Shown piece by piece: positions 26,118 to 34,742 of a stretch of DNA of 64,000 nucleotides. This DNA is from Streptomyces sp. MH60. GTDB lineage: Bacteria > Actinomycetota > Actinomycetes > Streptomycetales > Streptomycetaceae. The translations under genes were made by a program, and so were the position numbers. The notes beneath the pieces were generated by a model. That model was given only the letters and a program-made list of their open reading frames with translations, was not told the origin of the DNA and ran no database searches. How positions within the stretch are numbered: position 1 is the stretch's first letter; every line of letters begins with the position of its first letter. The stretch is from positions 176,798 through 240,797 of the forward strand of contig NZ_MULI01000003.1 in the NCBI RefSeq assembly GCF_002939385.1. The letters are read 5' to 3'.

Positions 26118-26786
26118 ATGGCGGGCGTCGGTGAGCCGCTGACCCGGGTACTGCTGTCCGATCAGGTGTACACCCGGGTGCGGGGTCTCATCGTCAACGG
26201 GGACCTCAAAGCCGGCGACCGGCTGGTCGAAGCCGAGATCGCCCGTGATCTCGGGGTCAGCCAGGCACCCGTACGGGAAGCCGTCAAGCGGCTGGTGCAC
26301 GAGGGCCTGGCCGACCACATCCCGCGGCGCGGCAGCTTCGTGGCCGACGTGTCCTCGCAGGACGCCGACGCCGCGCGGGCGGTGCGGGTCATCATCGAGG
26401 AGTTCGCGGCCCGCGCGGTCGCCGAGCGCGCCGACCCGGAGTCCGTCGCGGCGCTGCGCGCCAAGGTGCGGGACATGCGGGAAGCGGCCGAGGCCGGCGA
26501 CATCGGACGCTTCCGGGACGCCGACATCGCCTTCCACCGGATCCTGTGCGAAGCGAGCGCCAACCCGTTCCTGTCCCGCATCTGGAGCCTGATGGAGCCG
26601 AGCCTGCGGGCCCTGCGCGTGGTATCCGACCCCATGTTCACCGGTGACTGGGCCGAGATGGCAGTCCAGCACGGCGTACTTCTGGAGACCCTGGAGTCGG
26701 CCGACGCCGACCGCGCAGCCGCCGCGTTCGCCGCGCACGCCCGGGGGGACGAGGGCGTTCTGGGCCACGGCCACGGCCACGGCTGA
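26118..26786 (+). CDS. GntR-family regulator, FadR/FCD subfamily
   Basis: 222 residues, AGGGGG upstream of ATG 26118. The winged helix-turn-helix (15-80) includes LVEAEIARDLGVSQAPVREAV; the FCD ligand domain (~90-215) has helices with the metal/ligand residues D-x-x-F-H (DADIAFHRIL) and a later His in AVQHGVLLETL. It ends in GHGHGHG, a histidine-rich tail that might bind metal. FCD regulators of sugar-acid operons sense uronates or related acids. It faces the binding-protein operon and likely also controls the secreted beta-helix gene. Confidence 0.92.
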   Translation: MAGVGEPLTRVLLSDQVYTRVRGLIVNGDLKAGDRLVEAEIARDLGVSQAPVREAVKRLVHEGLADHIPRRGSFVADVSSQDADAARAVRVIIEEFAARAVAERADPESVAALRAKVRDMREAAEAGDIGRFRDADIAFHRILCEASANPFLSRIWSLMEPSLRALRVVSDPMFTGDWAEMAVQHGVLLETLESADADRAAAAFAAHARGDEGVLGHGHGHG

Positions 26787-27287
26787 GCGGGGCGTGTGCG
26801 CGGGCACCTTCCGGTCCAGCCCGGCCCGGTCGTGGGCCGGTCGGCTCGAAGAGATCTGAGCCGTCCCGCGCTGTCCGCCGTCTCTCTCCCCGCCTCGGCC
26901 TGCCCCGTCGGCCGGCTCGGCGGGTTCTCCGCTTCACGGGGACGGGCCGTGGCCCGCTGATCGGCCCGCCTGTCCACGACGGTTTCGGCGTGCGTACCGC
27001 TCCCGTCGGTTCGTGTCCTTCTGGCCGTCTCTGACCGTCCGTCCGTCGCCGACGGTCCGGCCGCCCCTGGCCTCCAGGCCGTGCGCGGCCTCCCGCTTTC
27101 CGTGCCGCCGCGGGTCCGCCCGGTCTCCGCCCCGGCGACGGGTGTCACTCACGCCGCGCCGCGCCACGCGGCGTCGTCCGCGCCGCACACCCCCTCACAG
27201 ACCCATGCCTCCGACTCCTTACGCGATCGCGCCTCGGGACCTATATTGATCGCCGACTCGCGATTATCGATAGGCGATGGGAGAGTC
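26787..27287. other. Intergenic with promoter of secreted beta-helix gene
   Basis: 501 bp, no credible gene. Near the end lie TATATT (27242-27247, possible -10) and TATCGATA (27265-27272), 16 bp before the start codon. The latter matches the motif at the divergent operon promoter. Confidence 0.55.
27265..27272. promoter_or_regulatory. TATCGATA site upstream of secreted beta-helix gene
   Basis: The context TTATCGATAGG shares the eight-base palindromic core with the sites at 26007-26014 and 25993-26000. Lying between the probable transcription start and the ribosome site GGGAGAG, it could block transcription. It supports one GntR regulon. Confidence 0.65.
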
Positions 27288-29648
27288 ATGTACTGGAGAC
27301 GTAGTGCTCTGGTCATCGGAACCGCTGCCGCGACGGTGCTCACCGCACTGACGGCCGCCGTTCCGGTATCGGCACACACGAAGGGCACCACGCGCTATGT
27401 GAGCGTCACCGGTTCCGACGCGAACCGCGGCACCAAGCAGTCCCCGTTCAGCACCGTGCAGCAGTGCGCCGACGTCGCACAGGCCGGCGACACCTGTGTG
27501 ATCGCCGCCGGAACCTACCGGGAGACCCTGACGCCGCCGCGCGACGGCACGGCGTCCGCCCGGATCACGTTCCGCGCCGCCCCCGGTGCGCGCGTCGTCC
27601 TCGACGGCAGTGCCCCGGTCGACGGATGGGCGCAGGTCAGCGCCTCCGACCTGTCGGTACTGCAGTCCGCCGACCCGACACTGAGCGGCTCGGACTTCGC
27701 CACGGCCGCCACGGCCGGGAAGATGTACCGGACCGACATCGCCCTGAACCCCGCGCTGCCCGGCAACCAGCTCTTCGTCGACGGCACGATGCTGGGGGAG
27801 GCCCAGTGGCCCTACCCGGGCACCGAGCCGACGCGCCCCGACTACAACTCCGCGGACGCCGGCACCAACGACACGCTGTACGACGACGCCCTGACCCAGC
27901 CCACCGGGTACTGGAAGGGGGCCCGCCTGACCTCGCACAACTGGTTCGTCAGCCAGACGGGCACCGTCACCTCGTCCGCGGTCGGCTCCGTGACCGCCTC
28001 CGGGCTGGCCACCGCCTGTGTCGGCCTCAGCCCCAACCAGCAGAACCTCTACTCGCTCACCGGCAAGCTCCAGGCGTTCAGCCATTCCGGCCAGTGGTTC
28101 TACGACGCCGACGCGCAGCGGCTCTACATGTGGATGCCGGACGGAACGAGCCCGGCCGGGCACACCGTCGAGGCCAAGCAGCGCAACGTCGCCGTCGACC
28201 TGTCCGGGCGGTCCTACGTGTCCTTCGTCGGCCTCGGTGTCCGGGCCGCCACGGTGGTGACCTCGTCCACCTCCACGCACAACGTGCTGGACGGCATCGA
28301 CGCCACCTACGTCTCCCACTACATGGACCTCACAGTGGACCCGGGCAAGGTCACGCCCGCCGACCCCTGCGACGTGCTGACGGCGGGTGAGACCACCAGC
28401 GGCATCCTCCTGAAGGGCACCGCCAACATCCTGCGCAACAGCAGGATCGACCACAGCGCCGGAAACGGGGTGCTGCTGGCCGGTTCGGGCAACACCGTGA
28501 CCAACAACCTCATCACCCGCGTCGACTACCGCGGCAGCTACGCCGCCGGGATCAACGTCCTCGGCAGCGACCAGACGATCACGCACAACACCGTGACCAA
28601 CAGCGGCCGCAGCAACATCAACATCGACAACAAGGTCGCCGGGACCACGGCCGCCGGCCACGAGATCGCCTACAACGACCTGTCCGACTACGGCAACCTG
28701 GTCGTGGACGTCGGCGCGATCTACATCTGCTGCCAGGTGAACCTGGCCGGCACCGAGATCCATCACAACAAGCTCCACGACGCCGCACTGTTCGCGGCCA
28801 GCGCGCCCGCGCCCGGCGTGTACCTGGACCTGTCCACGTACAACGCCACGGTCTACGACAATGTGGCGTGGAACCGCACGACCTACGGCGTCGTCCTGAT
28901 CAACCCCAACGGCGGCACCACCAGCGGCAACCGCGTCTACAACAACACCAGCGGAACCGATCGCAAGTCCGTCAGCCTCTTCCCGGGCACCTACTCGGAC
29001 ACCGAGGTGGCCAACAACATCGGCGACGCCGACACCATGGCCGGAGTGTCCTCCACCCACAACCTGCCCATGGCCGACGGTCCGCAGTTCACCGACCCCG
29101 CGCACCACGACTACACCCTCGGCTCCTCCTCACCGGCACGCAACTACGGCCTGGTGCGGCCCCCTGCCACGGACGGCTACACCGACCCGCAGCCCAGCGC
29201 CGGCGCGTACCAGTACGGTGCGACGCCGTGGCAGGCCGGGGTGGCCGTGCAGCGCACGACGGTCCAGGCCGAGTCGTACGCGGAGGGCGGCGGCGTCGCC
29301 ACGCACGCCGCGGGAACCGGCTCGGTGCTCGGCAGCTTCGACGGCGGTGACTGGGTCCGCTACGACGACGTGGACTTCGGCACCGGCCGGAATCTCCTGG
29401 TCGCGAGCATCGGCAGCGAGCGGCCGTACGCGGGCGGCCGCTTCGAGGTCCGGCTCGACTCGGCCACCGGCCCGGTCGTCGGCACGGTGCGGGTGGAGAA
29501 CACGGGCGGCTGGGACACGTACCTGGACCAGACGTTCACGATCACGCCGACGAGCGGCACGCACGACGTCTACCTCAAGGCTCTCGGCACCGCACCGGGC
29601 GTCGCGAACATCGATCACTTCTCGGTGGAGAAGGTGATCTCCCAGTAG
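27288..29648 (+). CDS. Secreted right-handed beta-helix protein with C-terminal CBM6-type domain
   Basis: 786 residues from ATG 27288 (GGGAGAG upstream). Sec signal peptide: basic start WRRS, hydrophobic core, cleavage near VSAHTKG (~30). Then the DUF1565-like entry YVSVTGSDANRGTKQSPF and parallel beta-helix coils (~40-640, e.g. HNTVTNSGRSNINIDNKVAG), the fold of polysaccharide lyases and some glycosidases. The last ~130 residues resemble a CBM6/CBM35 carbohydrate-binding module (VQAESYAEGGG, FDGGDWVRYDDVDFG). Probably degrades an extracellular polysaccharide whose fragments are imported by the neighbouring ABC system. No specific PL or GH family is assigned. Confidence 0.88.
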   Translation: MYWRRSALVIGTAAATVLTALTAAVPVSAHTKGTTRYVSVTGSDANRGTKQSPFSTVQQCADVAQAGDTCVIAAGTYRETLTPPRDGTASARITFRAAPGARVVLDGSAPVDGWAQVSASDLSVLQSADPTLSGSDFATAATAGKMYRTDIALNPALPGNQLFVDGTMLGEAQWPYPGTEPTRPDYNSADAGTNDTLYDDALTQPTGYWKGARLTSHNWFVSQTGTVTSSAVGSVTASGLATACVGLSPNQQNLYSLTGKLQAFSHSGQWFYDADAQRLYMWMPDGTSPAGHTVEAKQRNVAVDLSGRSYVSFVGLGVRAATVVTSSTSTHNVLDGIDATYVSHYMDLTVDPGKVTPADPCDVLTAGETTSGILLKGTANILRNSRIDHSAGNGVLLAGSGNTVTNNLITRVDYRGSYAAGINVLGSDQTITHNTVTNSGRSNINIDNKVAGTTAAGHEIAYNDLSDYGNLVVDVGAIYICCQVNLAGTEIHHNKLHDAALFAASAPAPGVYLDLSTYNATVYDNVAWNRTTYGVVLINPNGGTTSGNRVYNNTSGTDRKSVSLFPGTYSDTEVANNIGDADTMAGVSSTHNLPMADGPQFTDPAHHDYTLGSSSPARNYGLVRPPATDGYTDPQPSAGAYQYGATPWQAGVAVQRTTVQAESYAEGGGVATHAAGTGSVLGSFDGGDWVRYDDVDFGTGRNLLVASIGSERPYAGGRFEVRLDSATGPVVGTVRVENTGGWDTYLDQTFTITPTSGTHDVYLKALGTAPGVANIDHFSVEKVISQ

Positions 29649-29681
29649 GCCGCTGACGGCTGCCTTCACCGTCGGTCAACG

Positions 29682-29723
29682 GCCCCGGCCACCGCGCGCC
29701 CCCGGGCGCGGGCGCCGGGGCCC
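29682..29723 (+). terminator. Hairpin terminator after beta-helix gene
   Basis: Nested inverted repeats: GGCCCCGGC (29682-29690) with GCCGGGGCC (29715-29723), and CCGCGC (29693-29698) with GCGCGG (29707-29712), 34 bp after the stop codon. Confidence 0.75.
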
Positions 29724-29776
29724 GCGGAGGATCGGCAGCAGAGGGCGGGACCCACGAACGAGGCGCACGACGAGCC

Positions 29777-30208
29777 CTACGGGTTCGGCACCTCCTGAAG
29801 GACCCAGCCATTGCCGTCGGGGTCGGTGAAGTCCGCGTACGTGCAGTAGTTGCGGCGCTGAGGGTCGGGTCCGCTGATCCACTTCTCGCCCGTGCAGCGG
29901 TGGAAGATGTCGCTGGTGTCGTGATAGATCTCGCCCACCTCCACACCTCGGCCGACCAGCTCGTCCCGGGCCTCGTAGATGTCCGAGACTATGAGGTGGA
30001 GGCCCTTGGACGACCCGGGCGCGGCCAGGGTGACGCCGGTGCCGAAGAGCACCGAGCAGGGCGACCCCGGGGGTGTCATGTGGACGACTCGGTAGGTGTC
30101 GTCCGTGACGTGGTCGGCGTCCAGGCGGAACCCGACCGCCTCGTAGAAGGCCTTCGCCCGGTCGGCGTCGGAGACGGGCAGTACCAGGACTTCCAGCTTG
30201 AGATCCAC
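29777..30208 (-). CDS. VOC-superfamily (glyoxalase/bleomycin-resistance fold) protein
   Basis: 143 residues from GTG 30208 (AAGAGAG upstream). Paired beta-alpha-beta-beta-beta modules: LEVLVLPVSDADRAKAFYEA followed by VGFRLDAD, and FTDPDGNGWVLQEV at the end. Metal-type residues include Glu6 and a late Glu. The insert around IFHRCTGEKWISGPDPQRRN is typical of a Streptomyces subgroup of VOC proteins with unknown substrate. Stands alone and convergent to the beta-helix gene. Confidence 0.88.
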   Translation of the reverse strand: MDLKLEVLVLPVSDADRAKAFYEAVGFRLDADHVTDDTYRVVHMTPPGSPCSVLFGTGVTLAAPGSSKGLHLIVSDIYEARDELVGRGVEVGEIYHDTSDIFHRCTGEKWISGPDPQRRNYCTYADFTDPDGNGWVLQEVPNP

Positions 30209-30342
30209 GTGTCGTCACTCTCTTACGTTTCACCGTGCAACGGTGTCATCGAATCAGGCGGCATGGGCCCGTTCTTTCCGGAGTGCGCGGTCCTCATACG
30301 GGCACCAGCGCACATGTGTCGAGGATACCGCCTGCTCGTCAA

Positions 30343-30360
30343 TGTGACACAGTGTGACAC
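30343..30360. promoter_or_regulatory. Tandem TGTGACAC direct repeats
   Basis: Two identical TGTGACAC octamers at 30343-30350 and 30353-30360, one helical turn apart, about 65 bp before the small secreted protein. An activator site is possible; no regulator is identified. Confidence 0.4.
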
Positions 30361-30423
30361 GTTGTACGTGCTCGTCATCTCGTATCACGAGCACCGCGCT
30401 GCCAAGGAATGGAAAGGTCAGAG

Positions 30424-30660
30424 ATGATATTGCAGGGCTTGAAGAGGAAGCTCGTCTCCGCGAGCCTGGTCGCGCTCGGCGCGACGGGTGTCACGGTCGG
30501 GGCGAGCGCGGCCGCGTACGCCGACACCATGGTCGGAAGCTACAGCACGCAGGCACAGTGCCTCGCGGTGAAGGTCGTCTACCAGAGCGGCGACCCCGGC
30601 CACAGCTACTACTGCGACGACGACCTCGAAGCCGGCTACTGGAACCTCTGGAAGCGGTAG
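30424..30660 (+). CDS. Small secreted cysteine-containing protein
   Basis: 78 residues from ATG 30424 (ATG 30409 would add five residues). Sec signal: basic LKRK, hydrophobic core, probable cleavage after AAAYA (~38). The mature part of about 40 residues is TMVGSYSTQAQCLAVKVVYQ then a short loop and HSYYCDDDLEAGYWNLWKR, with two cysteines likely forming one disulfide. The G-x-Y-x-T-x-x-x-C ... Y-x-C ... G-Y-W-x-L-W pattern occurs in small secreted actinobacterial proteins of unknown function. Two 8-bp direct repeats lie upstream. Confidence 0.75.
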   Translation: MILQGLKRKLVSASLVALGATGVTVGASAAAYADTMVGSYSTQAQCLAVKVVYQSGDPGHSYYCDDDLEAGYWNLWKR

Positions 30661-30858
30661 GCGCCTCGGTCCACCTCCCCGCATGCCGGTCCACCGACCC
30701 AGCCGGTGGACCGCGTGCGGGCGGCCCACGGCGGACGAGAGCGGAGGAGACCGGTCCGGACAAGCCGTGGGCAGTGAGTCATCACGTAGTCGTTCGACTG
30801 ATGACTGAGCCGGACCCGTCTCAACGGAAGCGGTCAGGGACAGGTAAAGTCCGGAACC

Positions 30859-30984
30859 GTGGCCGAAATCAGAGGTGTGCAGCAGACGCTGAGCCGGATA
30901 CGAAGAGAAACGGCGGCTGAACGGCCGACCACGACGCGCCTGAGGGGCGCTTCGTCCGGACCGCTGTCGGTGCTCACGGCATGA
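30859..30984 (+). CDS. Possible 41-residue leader ORF coupled to LAL regulator
   Basis: GTG 30859 opens a 41-codon frame (starts VAEIRGVQQTLSRIRRETAA) whose TGA overlaps the LAL start codon as ATGA (30981-30984). The ribosome site (GGAACC) is weak and no family is recognised. It could be a translationally coupled small gene or chance; the overlap is the main support. Confidence 0.28.
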   Translation: MAEIRGVQQTLSRIRRETAAERPTTTRLRGASSGPLSVLTA

Positions 30985-33704
30985 TCGGTCGGGACAGGGA
31001 ACTGGCGGTCCTGTACGGCCTGCTTTCGAGCACGGTGGCAGGCAAGGGCGACGCTCTGCTGGTCCGCGGAGACCCCGGGGTCGGCAAATCCTCCGTGCTG
31101 CGCACATTCGGTTCTCGTGCCTCGGACCAGGGGGTCAGAGTCCTTCGCGCCTCCGGCGTCGAGACCGAACAGTGGCTGCCGTTCGCCGCGCTGCACCTGC
31201 TGCTCCAACCGGTTCTCGGCGGCGCCGAGACGTTGCCGGCCCCCTACCAGAAGGCCCTCGACGGCGCCTTCGGGGCCAGTGACGGGGAACCCGAGATCTA
31301 CCGGGTCGGGATGGCGGTGCTCGAACTGCTCGCCGACGCCGCCGACCGCCAGCCCCTCCTGCTGCTCGTCGATGATCTCCAATGGGTCGACTCGTCGAGT
31401 CGTGACGTGCTCGGATTCGTGGCCCGGCGTACCCGGGACCTCCCCATCCTCATGATCGGCGCGGCAAGGACCTCGTCACCGGGCACGTACAGCCTGGGGA
31501 CGCACGCCGAACTCGTTCTGGAGCCCCTCTCCCCGGCGGCGGCGGCCGAACTGCTCGACGCCGACGCCCCGGGCCTGGCGGACGCGGTGCGGGCCCGCAT
31601 CCTGGAGCGCGCCGCCGGTAACCCTCTCGCGCTCGTCGAACTGCCGAGGGCAGCTCAGGGCATGTCGCCCCCGCTCGACGACCTGCCTCTGACCCAGCGA
31701 CTGGAGACCGCCTTCGCCTCCCGCACCGACTCGCTCACCCGCGAGTGCAGGACGCTCCTCCTGGTCCTGGCAGCGGAACCCACCGCACCACTGAACCAGC
31801 TCCTCGACGTGGCAAGTCGTCTCGCGGGTTCGGAAGTCTCCGTGTACGCCCTTCAGGAGGCCGTCGACGCCGGATTGGTGGTTCTGACCGGTCGCACACC
31901 CGAGTTCCGGCATCCCCTGATGCGCTCCGCGATCTACACACGGGCCACCGTCGCCGACCGGTTGTCCACCCACCGGGCCCTGGCCGGGACGCTGGAGGGA
32001 TCACCTGGGCGGCGGCTCGTCCACCTCGCCGCGGCCGCGCTCGGGCCGGACGACGAACTGGCCGGCCAGCTGGAGCGCTTCGCGGACGACGCCCAGAAAC
32101 GGGGGCAACTGGCCGCGGCCGTACCGGCCCTGCGCCAGGCCGGCGAGCTGGTGCACGACGCACGTCGCCAGACCGGCCTTCTGGTCAGGGCGGCCGAGCT
32201 GGCCAGCGAGATCAACGACCGTGTCCAGGCCCAGATCCTGCTGGACAGAGCCGATCTGGCGGAGTTGGGCCCCACGGAGCGGGCCCGCCTCATGCTGGTC
32301 TCCGACAAGGCCGCGTTCGAGCCCGATGAGCCGCAACGCCGCATTCAGGACATGATCGACGCGGCAGCGGGGGCGTTCGACGTCGGCAGTACGAGCGTCG
32401 CGGAGAACCTGCTGTGGCGTGCGGCCGCCCGATGCTTCTTCCAGGACGGTGACGCACGCGTGCGTGCCCAGGCCGCCGCCGAACTGGACCGGTGGAAGCC
32501 CGACCCGGACGCCCCCCACGTCCTGACGGTACGGGCCTACACGGAGCCGTACCGCCATGGGACCGACCTGATCGCACGGCTCGAGAAGCTCAAGCCGGAC
32601 CGAGAGAACGGCCAGCTGCTGCACTACCTCGGCAGCGGTTCGATGGTCATCGGTGACATCGGCCGTGCCACTCGCTACCTGGCCCAGGCGGCTTCCGTGT
32701 GGCGGTCCCAGGGCCGCCTCGGGCTGCTCGCGCGATCCCTGGCAGGATCCTGGCCACGTCTGTACCTCGGGCAGTTGGCCCAGGCCCGTGAAGAGTCCGC
32801 CGAAGGGATCGCGCTCGCCGAGGAGACCGGGGAGTGGATCGTCTGGCTGGGCGTCAAGGCCACGTCGGCGCTCGCGGCGGTGCTGCGGGGGGAACGCGAA
32901 GCGGCAGCTCGGAGCGTTGGGGAACTGAGAGCGCACAGCCTCTTCCACGTCATGCCCTTCGCGAGCGTCATGGCGCAACAGGTCGACGGTCTCCTCGCCC
33001 TGTTCGACAGCCGCGCCGTGGAGGCGTACGACGTCCTCGCGCGTGCCTTCGACAGGACCGACCCGCACTACCACTCGACCAGTCGCTGGCTGCTCGTCCC
33101 GGACCTGGTGGACGCGGCCGCGGCCGCGGGCCGGACCGAACAGGCACGAGAGCTGCTGGCAGAGCTGCCGGAGCTGGCGGACCGGCTGCCCTCGGAAATG
33201 ATGATCGTCGCCCGCGCCTACAGCGCGGCAGTCCTCGCTGCGGACGACACCGCCGAAGAATGCTACGACTCCGCGCTCTCCGCACTGCCGGACACGTGGC
33301 CGCTGTCGCGTGCCCGACTTCATCTGCAGCACGGCCGGCGACTGCGCCGACAGCGTCGGAACGTGGATGCGCGCAAGCCTCTGCGGCTCGCGCGTGACGA
33401 GTTCGACCGAGTCGGTGCGCAACCCTGGGCCGACATGGCACGTGAGCAATTGCGGGCCGCGGGGGAGTCGGACGGACGTCGGCGCCCGAGCAAGGGCGAG
33501 AGTCTGACAGTCCAGGAACGGCAGATCGCCGAGTTGGCCTCGCAGGGGCTGAGCAACCGGGAAATCGGCCAGCGCCTGTTCATCTCGCACCGGACCGTCG
33601 GAGCCCACCTGTACCGGATCTATCCGCGCCTGGGCATCACCAGCCGCGGCAGGCTCTCCGCAGCGCTGGCCGCGCTCGGAGACGACCAGCCGACCTCGGG
33701 TTGA
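30981..33704 (+). CDS. LAL-type LuxR transcriptional regulator with AAA ATPase domain
   Basis: 907 residues. The N-terminal ATPase domain has Walker A GDPGVGKS (30-37) and Walker B LLLLVDDLQWVD (~130). The long middle part is helical, TPR-like (~250-830). A C-terminal LuxR helix-turn-helix follows: LTVQERQIAELASQGLSNRE then IGQRLFISHRTVGAHLYRI. These large ATP-binding LuxR (LAL/MalT-like) activators are usually pathway-specific or sugar-responsive. No obvious target operon is adjacent: a remnant and an SsgA-like gene follow. Confidence 0.94.
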   Translation: MIGRDRELAVLYGLLSSTVAGKGDALLVRGDPGVGKSSVLRTFGSRASDQGVRVLRASGVETEQWLPFAALHLLLQPVLGGAETLPAPYQKALDGAFGASDGEPEIYRVGMAVLELLADAADRQPLLLLVDDLQWVDSSSRDVLGFVARRTRDLPILMIGAARTSSPGTYSLGTHAELVLEPLSPAAAAELLDADAPGLADAVRARILERAAGNPLALVELPRAAQGMSPPLDDLPLTQRLETAFASRTDSLTRECRTLLLVLAAEPTAPLNQLLDVASRLAGSEVSVYALQEAVDAGLVVLTGRTPEFRHPLMRSAIYTRATVADRLSTHRALAGTLEGSPGRRLVHLAAAALGPDDELAGQLERFADDAQKRGQLAAAVPALRQAGELVHDARRQTGLLVRAAELASEINDRVQAQILLDRADLAELGPTERARLMLVSDKAAFEPDEPQRRIQDMIDAAAGAFDVGSTSVAENLLWRAAARCFFQDGDARVRAQAAAELDRWKPDPDAPHVLTVRAYTEPYRHGTDLIARLEKLKPDRENGQLLHYLGSGSMVIGDIGRATRYLAQAASVWRSQGRLGLLARSLAGSWPRLYLGQLAQAREESAEGIALAEETGEWIVWLGVKATSALAAVLRGEREAAARSVGELRAHSLFHVMPFASVMAQQVDGLLALFDSRAVEAYDVLARAFDRTDPHYHSTSRWLLVPDLVDAAAAAGRTEQARELLAELPELADRLPSEMMIVARAYSAAVLAADDTAEECYDSALSALPDTWPLSRARLHLQHGRRLRRQRRNVDARKPLRLARDEFDRVGAQPWADMAREQLRAAGESDGRRRPSKGESLTVQERQIAELASQGLSNREIGQRLFISHRTVGAHLYRIYPRLGITSRGRLSAALAALGDDQPTSG

Positions 33705-33773
33705 GCGGGCTTGGCCGGATGAGCGGTGCGCGGAGAGCCGACGTTCCTTCGGACTCGCGCGGCCGGGACGGCC

Positions 33774-33968
33774 TCACACGAAGGCGCCACGTTCCTGGCG
33801 GAGCGCCGCCACCAGACGGTCGAGTTCCTGGCGCGTGTTGTACAGCGTGGAGATCACCCGGACAGCGCTGCCCGGTGCGATACCTGTGGGCGCGACCGTG
33901 AGAACACGGTGCTTCTCGAGCAGCAGCGTCGCCATCTGCTGTGCCTGCGCGTAGTCGCGGCATGGTGC
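33774..33968 (-). pseudogene. C-terminal remnant of class V aminotransferase
   Basis: The minus-strand frame reads DYAQAQQMATLLLEKHRVLT then VAPTGIAPGSAVRVISTLYN, then TRQELDRLVAALRQERGAFV and a stop. This resembles the last ~60 residues of PLP-dependent class V enzymes (isopenicillin-N-epimerase/cysteine-desulfurase type), where a small-domain strand reads LxxxHRV...VRVTPxxYTTxxELDRxVAAL. The PLP-binding lysine domain is absent, so this is a deletion remnant. Confidence 0.6.
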
Positions 33969-34233
33969 CCGATTCACTGCTCTCCCCGGGAACCGGTCAC
34001 GTGCCGCCACACTAGCCGCATGTGCCACTGTCTTGCCACCGTGAGACGCACTGTCGTGGTACGTGCCTCGCAGCGATCTTGTCCGCGCCACAGCCCGGTC
34101 GGGGCCGGTGTGCCGCGCCCTTCCTCTCCGGCGGGTCTCCCTGGGTCCGACCGTCAACCGACGGATGAACTTCCGGCTGTCCCGGGCCACAGTGGCTGTC
34201 ATCCATATCGCCCAACTGGAAGGAACCGCCATC
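33969..34233. other. Intergenic, promoter region of SsgA-like gene
   Basis: Nothing coding was identified; short frames lack support. With the remnant, the span from 33705 to 34233 holds no intact gene. Confidence 0.4.
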
Positions 34234-34704
34234 ATGAGTGGTGACCACCACAGTGTGCAGGCACAACACTTGGCCGCACACACTCTCCTCCCTCTTTCCT
34301 TGTGTCTCAGCCAGATGACGGGTGCTCTTGAGTGGGAGGACGTTCCAGCGGAGTTTCGTTACGATCCCGACCATCCGCTCCTCGTCACGATCCGCTTCGC
34401 TCCCGTGGGCGCCCCACCGGTCACCTGGCATGTCGGCCGTGACCTGCTGTACGAGGGCCTGCGCACCACGAGCGGCCTGGGAGACGTGCAGGTGTGGGCC
34501 GACACCCCCGCCGACCGAGAGACCGCATGGCTCCAGATCAACGCACATGGTGGCATAGCCATCTTCAGCTTGCCCGTCCCGGAACTGGAGGAGTGGCTCG
34601 ACCGCACGTACCTGCACGTACCGGCCGGTACGGAGCCGTCGCGGCTCGGGACCGACGCCTTCCTCTCGACGCTGTTCGACGAACCCGAGGCCTCGTCTCG
34701 ATGA
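34234..34704 (+). CDS. SsgA-like (SALP) sporulation/cell-division protein
   Basis: 156 residues from ATG 34234 with GGAAGGAA upstream. Typical SALP pattern: LPLSLCLSQMTGALEWEDVP..., EFRYDPDHPLLVTIRF, VTWHVGRDLLYEGL, GDVQVWA, AHGGIAIFSLPVPELEEWLD and RTYLHVPAGTE. The family is restricted to morphologically complex actinomycetes and controls septum placement, FtsZ recruitment and spore-wall processing. This is a distinctive marker for Streptomyces or a close relative. Which paralogue (SsgB-G) is not clear; the N-terminus is somewhat extended. Confidence 0.92.
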   Translation: MSGDHHSVQAQHLAAHTLLPLSLCLSQMTGALEWEDVPAEFRYDPDHPLLVTIRFAPVGAPPVTWHVGRDLLYEGLRTTSGLGDVQVWADTPADRETAWLQINAHGGIAIFSLPVPELEEWLDRTYLHVPAGTEPSRLGTDAFLSTLFDEPEASSR

Positions 34705-34742
34705 CCCCGGGGCACTTGGCCGGAGATGTCCCCACCCCGCGC

